DNA of 64,000 nt from contig NZ_CP107904.1 in the NCBI RefSeq assembly GCF_036013975.1, forward strand, positions 5,233,001-5,297,000, in the 5' to 3' direction. Both the position numbers and the translations under genes were made by a program. This stretch comes from Kitasatospora sp. NBC_00458 (GTDB taxonomy: Bacteria; Actinomycetota; Actinomycetes; Streptomycetales; Streptomycetaceae). Within the stretch, counting starts at the first letter, position 1, and each line of letters opens with the position of its first letter. Below the pieces are notes generated by a model. It saw only the letters and a list, made by a program, of their open reading frames with translations, had not been told where the DNA came from and searched no databases. Shown here in pieces: positions 53,412-60,345 of the stretch.

Positions 53412-54479
53412 ATGGGACGGATCCGCGTCCTGGTGGTCGACGACCACCGGATCTTCGCCGAGGCGCTCGCCGCGGCGCTCGCCGCGGAACCCGATGTCGA
53501 GGTCGGCGCGGCGGGCAGCGCGGCCGCCGCGGAGCGGGCGCTGGAGCGCGCCGCCACCGAGGGACGCGCCTTCGACGTGGTCCTGGTCGATGCGGACCTG
53601 GGGATCGCCGAGGCCGGGGCGGCCGCGCGCAGGACCCGTCAGCCGGGTGTCGACCCGCCGCCCGAAGTCCTCCGCCGAAGGCCCGCCGCCCTGCCGTCGC
53701 CCCGCCGTCCGGCCGCCGTGCCCGGCGGGCCGGGCGCCCAGGGCACGGGAACGTCCGGCATCGGCGGCGCGCCCGCCGTCCGCTACCCGACCGCCCAGCG
53801 CCCGGCCGCTCACCAGGCCGGTCCGCACCAGGCCGGTCCGCACCAGGCCGGTCCGCACCCGGCCGGTCCGCACCCGGCGGAGTCCCATCCGGTGCTCCCC
53901 GCCGGCGCGGGCGCTCCCGCGGCGCCGTCGGCCACCGCCCCGGTGCCCGACGGCATCACCCTGTTGGTCCGGGCCCGCCGTCACCACCCCGGCCTGCGGG
54001 CGATCGTCCTGGCCACCGCCGACGACCCGCACCGCGCCGCCCGCGCCCTGCACGCCGGTGCCACCGGCTGGGTGGCGAAGGAGAGTTCGCTGGCCAGGCT
54101 GTTGGCGGTGATCCGGGGTGTGCTGAGGGACGAGACGCACCTGCCGCCCGCGCTGCTCACCGGCGTCATCCGGGAGCTCACCACCGCCCGCCGGGACCGC
54201 ACCGAGAGCGAGCGCCTGGTCGACACGCTCACCCCGCGGGAGAAGCAGATCCTGCGCTGCATGGTCGCCGGTCTCGGCCGGCAGGCCGTGGCGGAGCGGC
54301 TCTACCTCTCCCCGCACACCGTCCGCACGCACATGCAGAACGTCCTCGGCAAGCTCGGGGTGCACTCCACCCTGGCCGCCGTCGCGGTGGCCCGCCGGGC
54401 GGGTGTCAGTCCGTCCGAGCCGGCCGCTCCCGCAGCCCCGCCGTCCGTCGCCACGACCACAGCTCCCGGCGCCGGCTGA
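53412..54479 (+). CDS. LuxR-type response regulator with a long insert in the receiver
   Basis: A 355-residue protein. The receiver opens RIRVLVVDDHRIFAEALAAA and keeps the phosphoacceptor-like D60 (FDVVLVDADLG), then is split by about 115 Pro/Arg/Ala-rich residues (66-181) containing five copies of a HQAGP/HPAGP unit. The second half of the receiver resumes at ITLLVRARRHHPGLRAIVLA and has K in GWVAKESSL. The LuxR DNA-binding domain is LTPREKQILRCMVAGLGRQA, YLSPHTVRTHMQNVLGKLGV. ATG 53412 is favoured by the GGGGGG eight bases before; GTG 53406 is an alternative. The epimerase/dehydratase gene follows after 62 bases and may be its target. Confidence 0.85.
   Translation: MGRIRVLVVDDHRIFAEALAAALAAEPDVEVGAAGSAAAAERALERAATEGRAFDVVLVDADLGIAEAGAAARRTRQPGVDPPPEVLRRRPAALPSPRRPAAVPGGPGAQGTGTSGIGGAPAVRYPTAQRPAAHQAGPHQAGPHQAGPHPAGPHPAESHPVLPAGAGAPAAPSATAPVPDGITLLVRARRHHPGLRAIVLATADDPHRAARALHAGATGWVAKESSLARLLAVIRGVLRDETHLPPALLTGVIRELTTARRDRTESERLVDTLTPREKQILRCMVAGLGRQAVAERLYLSPHTVRTHMQNVLGKLGVHSTLAAVAVARRAGVSPSEPAAPAAPPSVATTTAPGAG
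53811..53880. repeat. Four to five tandem 15-bp repeats inside a regulator gene
   Basis: CACCAGGCCGGTCCG at 53811, 53826 and 53841, then CACCCGGCCGGTCCG at 53856 and a partial copy from 53871. Encodes HQAGP/HPAGP. Keeps the frame, so length variation would be tolerated. Confidence 0.95.
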
Positions 54480-54541
54480 TCCGCCCGTCTCACCGTCGTA
54501 CCGGGCTCAGGTCCGCCAGGTCAGGGAACTCCGGAGGACAC

Positions 54542-56191
54542 ATGTCGTCGCACAGCACTTCCGCACGCCCGCACACGGCCCAGGAGGGTGAGGACGGGGG
54601 CGTGAACGCCTCGGACGAGCTCCCGGGAGCCCCGCGACCGACCCCGCACGCCCCGACCTCGCACGCCCTGACTCCGCACGCCCCGGCCCCGCACGCCCCG
54701 GCCGCCCCGCAGGCGGGGCTGCGCACCCTGGTGATCGGCGCCGGTGCGGCCGGCACGGCCCTGGTCCGCGACCTCGGCCGGACACCCGACTTCGGCCTCG
54801 CCCCGATCGGCCTGCTCGACGACGACCCCGCCAAGGCCGGCCGGTCGGTGGACGGCGTCCCCGTCCTCGGCACCCTCGCCGAACTGACCGGCCTCGCCGT
54901 CCGGCACCGCGTCGAGGCGGTCGCACTGGCCATCCCCGGCCTCGCCCCGCAGCGGGTCCGGGCGCTGGCCACCGCCGCCGCCGCGGCCGGCGCCGCCGTC
55001 CGCTACCTGCCGTCCTTCCTCGCGGCGCTCCGGCGCGAGGTGGTCGGTTCCGACATGCGCAGCCTGGACGTCAACCGGCTGATCGGCCGGCACGAGGTGC
55101 ACGTGGTCTCGGCCGACGTCCGGGACGTGATCGAGGGCCGGCGGGTGCTGGTGACCGGCGCCGGGGGCTCGATCGGCAGCGAACTCTGCCGCCAGGTCCA
55201 CGCGTTCAACCCGAGCGCGCTGTACATGCTCGACCACGACGAGTCCAATCTGCACCGGCTCCAGCTGGAGATCTGGGGCGAGGCGCTGCTCACCGACGAG
55301 TCGCTGGTGATCGCCGACATCCGGGACCGGCCGCGGATCCAGCAGATCTTCCGCGACCTGGAGCCCGAGGTGGTGTTCCACGCCGCCGCGCACAAGCACC
55401 TGCCGCTGCTGGAGCGCCACCCCAGTGAGGCGGTGAAGTCCAACGTGCTCGGCACCGACCACCTGGTGGAGGCGGCGTTGGCCACCGGGGTGGAGCGGTT
55501 CGTGCTGATCTCCACCGACAAGGCGGCCGATCCGACCTCGGTGCTCGGCGCCAGCAAGCGGCTGGCCGAGCTGATCGTCCAGGCCAACGCCCGGGACGCG
55601 CGCAACCTCGGCACCGGGGTGTTCTCCGCCGTCCGGTTCGGCAACGTGCTCGGTTCGCGGGGTTCGCTGCTCTCGGTCCTGGCCGAACAGCTGCGCAGCG
55701 GAGGGCCGGTGACGATCACCCACCCCGATGTGACCCGGTTCTTCATGACCATCGAGGAGGCCGTCGGCCTGGTGCTGGAGTCCGGCCGGATGGCGCGCGG
55801 CGGCGAGGTGTTCGTGCTGGACATGGGCGAGCCGGTGCGGATCGTCGACCTGGTGCACAACTTCGCCGAGCAGGTGCAGCTGGGCCGGGACGAGGTGGAG
55901 ATCCGCTACACCGGGCTGCGGGCGGGCGAGAAGCTCAACGAGGCACTGTTCTCCGAGGGGGAGGAGCGGCTGCCGACCGCGCACGACCGGATCTACGCGA
56001 CCCTGGCCGAGTCCGGCTCCGGACCGGAGGACCTCGCGGGCGGGCTGACCGGGCTGTACGGGGCGGCGGCGGTGAACAGCGACGGCGAGGTGCGCCGCCG
56101 GCTGGCCGAGTTGCTGCCGGGCTACCGGACGCCGGACCCCGTGCCCGCCCCGGTGCCGGCGCTGAGCACGCCCTACCCGGACGGGTTCTGA
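54542..56191 (+). CDS. CapD/FlaA1-like nucleoside-sugar epimerase/dehydratase without membrane helices
   Basis: A 549-residue protein with two Rossmann parts. An N-terminal Pro/His/Ala-rich stretch (about 30-58, PHAP units) precedes a CoA-binding-like domain (TLVIGAGAAGTALVRDL, PIGLLDDDPAKAG). The catalytic SDR part has VTGAGGSIGSELCRQV, VVFHAAAHKHLPLLE, VLISTDKAADPTSVLGASKR and FGNVLGSRGS, the CapD/WbpM/PglF hallmarks (S/T-DKA, K in SKR). Most relatives have four N-terminal helices; none are seen here, so the enzyme is probably cytosolic. It likely makes a modified UDP-sugar for envelope polysaccharide. ATG 54542 has CGGAGG at 5-base spacing. Confidence 0.88.
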   Translation: MSSHSTSARPHTAQEGEDGGVNASDELPGAPRPTPHAPTSHALTPHAPAPHAPAAPQAGLRTLVIGAGAAGTALVRDLGRTPDFGLAPIGLLDDDPAKAGRSVDGVPVLGTLAELTGLAVRHRVEAVALAIPGLAPQRVRALATAAAAAGAAVRYLPSFLAALRREVVGSDMRSLDVNRLIGRHEVHVVSADVRDVIEGRRVLVTGAGGSIGSELCRQVHAFNPSALYMLDHDESNLHRLQLEIWGEALLTDESLVIADIRDRPRIQQIFRDLEPEVVFHAAAHKHLPLLERHPSEAVKSNVLGTDHLVEAALATGVERFVLISTDKAADPTSVLGASKRLAELIVQANARDARNLGTGVFSAVRFGNVLGSRGSLLSVLAEQLRSGGPVTITHPDVTRFFMTIEEAVGLVLESGRMARGGEVFVLDMGEPVRIVDLVHNFAEQVQLGRDEVEIRYTGLRAGEKLNEALFSEGEERLPTAHDRIYATLAESGSGPEDLAGGLTGLYGAAAVNSDGEVRRRLAELLPGYRTPDPVPAPVPALSTPYPDGF

Positions 56192-56286
56192 GGTCCGCCC
56201 CTCGGGTGTCCCCCGGGCGTACCCCGCGGTGACGGATCCTCAGGCGCCGCCCATCGGGTCGGGGGCTGCCTGGTCGGGGCCGCCGG

Positions 56287-56781
56287 TCAGGGGATGTTGT
56301 CGAAGGGTGCGACCAGCTGCCGGAGCAGTCCGGCGAGTTCGCCCTGCTGGGTGCCGGTCAGCTGGGCGAGCAGCTCGCGCTCGTGGGCGAGCAGTCCGGC
56401 GAGCGCCTGGTCGGCGCGGTCGCGTCCGTCGTCGGTGAGCCGGACCAGGACACCGCGCCGGTCGTCCGGGTCGGGCAGCCGCTTGACCAGGCCCTTGCCG
56501 GTGAGCCGGTCGATCCGGTTGGTCATGGTGCCGGAGGTGACCAGGGTCTGGGTGAGCAGCTGGCCGGGGGAGAGCTGGTACGGGGAGCCGGCCCGCCGCA
56601 GCGCGGTCAGGACGTCGAACTCCCAGGGCTCCAGCCCGTGCTCGGCGAAGGCCGCCCGGCGGGCACGGTCGAGGTGCCGCGCGAGCCGGCTGACCCGGCT
56701 GAGCACCTCAAGCGGTTCCACGTCGAGGTCGGGGCGCTCCCGGCGCCATGCTGCGACCAGCCGATCGACCTCGTCCTCCAT
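56287..56781 (-). CDS. MarR family transcriptional regulator
   Basis: A 164-residue repressor-type winged helix protein. Central motif LEPWEFDVLTALRRAGSPYQ, recognition helix region LVTSGTMTNRIDRLTGKGLV and wing DPDDRRGVLVRLTDDGRD are classic MarR. The C-terminal dimerisation helix is Leu-rich. The ATG at 56781 has no SD; TACACT lies 7 bases upstream with TTCACA at 16-base spacing as -35, so the message is probably leaderless. Two palindromes in the intergenic region suggest it controls itself and the divergent methyltransferase. Confidence 0.9.
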   Translation of the reverse strand: MEDEVDRLVAAWRRERPDLDVEPLEVLSRVSRLARHLDRARRAAFAEHGLEPWEFDVLTALRRAGSPYQLSPGQLLTQTLVTSGTMTNRIDRLTGKGLVKRLPDPDDRRGVLVRLTDDGRDRADQALAGLLAHERELLAQLTGTQQGELAGLLRQLVAPFDNIP

Positions 56782-56819
56782 GGCGATCAGTGTATCGGGG
56801 GTTGTGTCGATGTGAAGTC

Positions 56820-56833
56820 TCTTGACATCGAGA
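56820..56833. promoter_or_regulatory. Operator palindrome 1 in the marR-tam intergenic region
   Basis: TCTTGACATCGAGA is a near-palindrome (arms TCTTGA and TCGAGA). It lies just upstream of the marR -35. Its rightward part contains TTGACA. It matches site 2 at 13 of 14 positions. Confidence 0.65.
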
Positions 56834-56859
56834 AATCCAGGGCGGAAGCTGCGACTGGA

Positions 56860-56877
56860 TATCTTGATGTCGAGATA
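56860..56877. promoter_or_regulatory. Operator palindrome 2, before the methyltransferase
   Basis: TATCTTGATGTCGAGATA, an 18-bp near-perfect palindrome, centred 42 bases (four helical turns) from site 1 and 15 bases upstream of the methyltransferase ATG, where it would block transcription initiation or passage. Confidence 0.7.
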
Positions 56878-56892
56878 CTTGAGAGGTGGGCC

Positions 56893-57717
56893 ATGCCCTC
56901 GCCCGTCTGGGACCCCGGCCAGTACCTGCGCTTCGCCGACGAACGGACCCGCCCGCTGCGCGACCTGCTCGCCCGCGTCCCCGCGCTGCCGGACGAACCC
57001 GCCCCGACCGTCCTCGACATCGGCTGCGGACCCGGCAACTCCACCGCCGTCCTCCGCGAACGCTGGCCGGGAGCCCGGATCACCGGGATCGACAACTCCG
57101 CCGAGATGCTCGCCGCGGCCCGCGGCGGGGCGGGCGAGCCCACCGCCGAGTACCTGCTCGCCGACGCGGCCGACTACGACCCGGCCGGTGCGGCACCCGA
57201 CCTGATCGTCTCCAACGCGGCCCTGCAGTGGATCGGCTTCGACCCGGAGCACGGGCCCGCGGACGGGCACCTCGGCCTGCTGCCGCGCTGGGCCGCCGCG
57301 CTCGGGCCCGGCGGGGTGATCGCCTTCCAGGTGCCCGGCAACTTCGACTCGCCCAGCCACCTGCTGCTCGCCGGACTCCGTCGGAGCCCGCGCTGGCGCG
57401 AGGCGCTCGGCGCGGACGCCGCCCGGGCCGGGGTCCACGGACCGGACGACTACCTGCGGGTGCTCGCCGACGCCGGCTGCACCGCCGACGTCTGGGAGAC
57501 CACCTACAGCACCCTGCTCACCGGCGCCGACCCGGTGCTGGAGTGGGTCAAGGGCACCGCGCTGCGGCCCGTGCTCGGCAGGCTCACCGATCCGGCCGAC
57601 CGGGCGGCCTTCCTGGCCGAGTACGGCGCACTGCTCCGCGAGGCCTACCCGGCGGGGCCGCACGGGACGGTCTTCCCGTTCCGCCGGATCTTCGCCGTCG
57701 CGGTCAGGCGGGGCTGA
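56893..57717 (+). CDS. tam: Trans-aconitate 2-methyltransferase-like SAM methyltransferase
   Basis: A 274-residue class I methyltransferase. SAM motif I is VLDIGCGPGNSTAVL, followed by ITGIDNSAEMLAAA and the substrate-side LIVSNAALQWIGF; WDPGQYLRFADERTRPLRDL at the start and NFDSPSHLLL later are typical of Tam, which methylates trans-aconitate and relieves inhibition of aconitase. ATG 56893 has GAGAGG six bases upstream. Divergent from marR with 111 bases between, containing two operators. A role in detoxifying an effector sensed by the MarR protein is an inference. Confidence 0.87.
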   Translation: MPSPVWDPGQYLRFADERTRPLRDLLARVPALPDEPAPTVLDIGCGPGNSTAVLRERWPGARITGIDNSAEMLAAARGGAGEPTAEYLLADAADYDPAGAAPDLIVSNAALQWIGFDPEHGPADGHLGLLPRWAAALGPGGVIAFQVPGNFDSPSHLLLAGLRRSPRWREALGADAARAGVHGPDDYLRVLADAGCTADVWETTYSTLLTGADPVLEWVKGTALRPVLGRLTDPADRAAFLAEYGALLREAYPAGPHGTVFPFRRIFAVAVRRG

Positions 57718-57743
57718 GCCCGCCCGGGCGGGGCCGGGCCCGC

Positions 57744-58493
57744 TCAGGCCTTGCGGTCACCGACCAGCTTGGGGTGCCGCTCCATCCCCTCCAGGCCGTG
57801 CCAGGCCAGGTTCACCAGGTGGGCGGCCACCTCGGCCTTCTCCGGCTTGCGCACCTCCAGCCACCACTGGCCGGTCAGTGCGACCATCCCCACCAGCATC
57901 TGCGAGTACATCGGGGCGAGCCGGGCGTCGAACCCCCGCGCCTTGAACTCCAGCCCCAGGATGTCCTCGACCTGCGTCGCGATGTCGCTGATCAGCGACG
58001 CGAAGGTGCCCGTCGACTGGGCGACCGGGGAGTCCCGGACGAGGATCCGGAAGCCGTCCGTCGACGTGTCGATGTAGTCCATCAGCGCGAACGCGGCCTG
58101 CTCCAGCAGCTCCCGCGAGTGCCCCCCGGTCAGCGCCCCGGTCACCATGTCCAGCAGCAGCTGCATCTCGCGGTCGACCACCACCGCGTACAGCCCCTCC
58201 TTGCCGCCGAAGTGCTCGTACACCACGGGCTTGGACACCCCGGCCCGCTCGGCGATCTCCTCCACCGAGGTGCCGTCGTAGCCGCGCTCCGCGAACACGA
58301 TGCGGCCGACCTCCAGCAGCTGCTCCCGCCGCTGCTTGCCGGTCATCCGTACCCGGCCGCCCCGGCGGCGCGGTGCCGGCGCAGCGCCCTCCGCCCCGGC
58401 GGCGGCACGCGGACGGGCCTGCGCCGGATCGGGCGCCGCGTCCGTCCGCGTGCTCTGGTGGCCGCCTGTGTTGTCTGCGCTGCTCCCGTTCAC
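57744..58493 (-). CDS. TetR family regulator, co-transcribed with the desaturase
   Basis: A 249-residue repressor. The TetR DNA-binding domain is REQLLEVGRIVFAERGYDGT, VEEIAERAGVSKPVVYEHFG with GKEGLYAVVVDRE; the ligand domain has YIDTSTDGFRILVRDSPVAQ and EVEDILGLEFK-like helices. About 45 N-terminal residues are an Ala/Arg-rich extension. The GTG at 58493 lies 26 bases after the desaturase stop; an internal ATG at 58346 (MTGKQRREQ) is a shorter alternative. As the second gene of the desaturase operon it probably senses acyl-CoA or fatty acids and represses the operon through the palindrome at 59724-59743. Confidence 0.87.
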   Translation of the reverse strand: MNGSSADNTGGHQSTRTDAAPDPAQARPRAAAGAEGAAPAPRRRGGRVRMTGKQRREQLLEVGRIVFAERGYDGTSVEEIAERAGVSKPVVYEHFGGKEGLYAVVVDREMQLLLDMVTGALTGGHSRELLEQAAFALMDYIDTSTDGFRILVRDSPVAQSTGTFASLISDIATQVEDILGLEFKARGFDARLAPMYSQMLVGMVALTGQWWLEVRKPEKAEVAAHLVNLAWHGLEGMERHPKLVGDRKA

Positions 58494-58519
58494 CCCTACA
58501 TCATGCTGCAGGCGCGCCC

Positions 58520-59515
58520 TCATGCGGCGCGGCGGGCGGCGATCCGCTGTGCGTCCGGCCAGCGGACGTCGCGGGCCCAGCCGGCCAGCTCGAACCAGCG
58601 GATCAGCCGGGCCGAGGAGTCGATCTGTCCGCGCAGGACGCCGTGCCGGGCCGAGGTCGGGTCGGCGTGGTGCAGGTTGTGCCAGGACTCGCCGCAGGAG
58701 AGGACGGCCAGCCACCAGACGTTGCCGGAGCGGTCGCGGGAGCGGAACGGCCGGTCGCCGACCGCGTGGCAGATCGAGTTGATCGACCAGGTGACGTGGT
58801 GCAGCAGGGCCACCCGGACCAGTGAGCCCCAGAAGAAGGCGGAGAGCGCGCCCTGCCAGGAGAGCGTGACCAGTCCGCCGACCAGCGGCGGCAGCAGCAT
58901 CGAGATGGTGGTCCAGAGCCAGAACAGCCGGGAGATCCGCCTTATGGCCGGGTCGCGCACGAGGTCCGGCGCGTACTTGAGCTGCGGGGTCTGCTCCTCG
59001 TCGAAGAGCCAGCCCATGTGGGCCCACCAGAGGCCCTTGAGCAGGGCCGGGACGGTCTCGCCGTAGCGCCAGGGCGAGTGCGGGTCGCCGTCCTTGTCGC
59101 TGTACCGGTGGTGCTTGCGGTGGTCGGCCACCCAGCGCACCAGCGGTCCCTCGATCGCCAGCGAGCCCGCCACCGCGAGGGCGATCCGCAGCGGCCGGTT
59201 GGCCTTGAAGGCGCCGTGGGTGAAGTAGCGGTGGTAGCCGATGGTGATGCCGTGGCAGGTCAGGAAGTACATCACGGTGGCGATCGCGAGGTCGGTCCAG
59301 CCGAGCCCCCAGCCCCAGGCCACCGGGACGGCGGCCACCAGGGCGGCGAAGGGGACGGCGATGAAGAGGCCGAGGGCGATCCGCTCGGCGGCTCCCTGGC
59401 GCTCGCCGCCGCGGGTGGCGGAGACCCCGGGCGGGGCGGGGGGCTGTTCGGCGGACTGGGGGGTGGCGGTGGAGCGCGGGGATTCTGCGCGCGCCTCGCC
59501 TGCCTGGATGGTCAT
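58520..59515 (-). CDS. Acyl-CoA / fatty acid delta-9-type desaturase
   Basis: A 331-residue membrane di-iron desaturase. Three histidine boxes are present: HRYFTH (95-100), HRKHH (132-136) and HNLHH (279-283), with helices around them (IALGLFIAVPFAALVAAVPV, FWGSLVRVALLHHVTWSINS). NSICH and GDRPFRSRDRS are typical of acyl-CoA delta-9 desaturases. It introduces a cis double bond into acyl chains and adjusts membrane fluidity. ATG 59515 has AAGGGA six bases upstream. The TetR gene follows in the same operon. Confidence 0.93.
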   Translation of the reverse strand: MTIQAGEARAESPRSTATPQSAEQPPAPPGVSATRGGERQGAAERIALGLFIAVPFAALVAAVPVAWGWGLGWTDLAIATVMYFLTCHGITIGYHRYFTHGAFKANRPLRIALAVAGSLAIEGPLVRWVADHRKHHRYSDKDGDPHSPWRYGETVPALLKGLWWAHMGWLFDEEQTPQLKYAPDLVRDPAIRRISRLFWLWTTISMLLPPLVGGLVTLSWQGALSAFFWGSLVRVALLHHVTWSINSICHAVGDRPFRSRDRSGNVWWLAVLSCGESWHNLHHADPTSARHGVLRGQIDSSARLIRWFELAGWARDVRWPDAQRIAARRAA

Positions 59516-59723
59516 GGGCGTCCCTTGACGGGGAGAGGACGAACGGGGGACAGGACGAACGGGGGCGGTGGTGAAGGGGACCGGTGGTGGGGGGTGCTGG
59601 TGGGGCACCGGCGGTGAGGGGCCGGTGGTGCGGTGCGGTGGTGCCGGGCGCCGGCGGTGAGGCCGGGGCGACGGCGGTGAGGCCGGTGCCGGGGTGGGGC
59701 GTGGGCAAAGGCTACGTGTCCGT

Positions 59724-59743
59724 AACCTACGGAATCGTAGGTT
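59724..59743. promoter_or_regulatory. Palindromic operator of the desaturase operon
   Basis: AACCTACG-GAAT-CGTAGGTT: perfect 8-bp arms around a 4-base core, 208 bases upstream of the desaturase ATG. This is the form and size of a TetR-dimer site; a TetR gene is the next gene in the operon. Confidence 0.72.
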
Positions 59744-59876
59744 GTGCTCCGCCGCCAAGGGAATACGCCGCCGGGCGGCTCTTGAGTGAATTCACCCGAC
59801 TGGATGGATGACGTCCGCTTCCGCCCCGTGTCGTCACGCGCCCCGCGCGGATCGCCGCCGGTCGGCGGGCCGCCCC

Positions 59877-59954
59877 GCGAGCGGACCGCCGGCGAGCGGA
59901 CCGCCGGCGAGCGGACCGCCGGGGGATCCGCCGGGGGATCCGCCGGGGGATCCG
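59877..59954. repeat. Two adjacent tandem repeat blocks
   Basis: Three copies of GCGAGCGGACCGCCG (59877-59921) followed by two full and one partial copy of GGGGATCCGCCG (59922-59954). Non-coding, in the 618-base gap (59516-60133) between the desaturase and tRNA-Gln. No gene is seen in the rest of that gap. Confidence 0.95.
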
Positions 59955-60133
59955 GGGGAGGGCCGGGGGCGCCCCCGGGGAGGTCCGCGGGGCGGAACGC
60001 CGTTGACGGGCACCGCGGCTGCCTGGTCATCACCGCGCCGGGCCGGGCCCGCCCCGGCCGCCGGATCCGGGCCCGCGGATTGGCACGGTCGATACCCAGG
60101 AGGAGGTCGTCTCGGGTAGGGTTTGGGCGACTG

Positions 60134-60204
60134 TCCGCCGTGGTGTAATGGCAGCACAGGGCCCTTTGGAGGCCTTTGTCTGGGTTCGAATCCTAGCGGC
60201 GGAG
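60134..60204 (+). tRNA. tRNA-Gln (anticodon TTG)
   Basis: A 71-base cloverleaf. Acceptor TCCGCCG pairs with CGGCGGA, discriminator G. The anticodon arm GGGCC/GGCCT-type stem closes CTTTGGA, giving TTG, which reads CAA. T arm CTGGGTTCGAATCCTAG. It lies about 140 bases before glmU. Confidence 0.93.
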
Positions 60205-60345
60205 CCACCTGGCGCCTCGATCTGCGCGTGTCACCCGGCCGCCGGTATTGTCTGGGCTGTCCGGCGGACTGTGCGAAGGCGACCGGCCTGTGTCCCGGCC
60301 GGGCTGCACTGCCCCCTCTGTGAACCGAACGAGGAGCCTCCCCCC

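Noticed and set aside
53285..54541. A 968-codon frame joining the regulator region to the epimerase
   Set aside because: The first 419 codons are a shifted reading of the LuxR-type regulator; the enzyme starts at ATG 54542 with its own ribosome site.
59877..59954. Repeats near tRNA-Gln as a CRISPR array
   Set aside because: The units are contiguous 15- and 12-bp tandems with no spacers and no cas genes nearby.
59786..60148. A 120-codon forward frame upstream of tRNA-Gln
   Set aside because: It is only the translation of the tandem repeats (GERTA and GGSA units) and has no motif.
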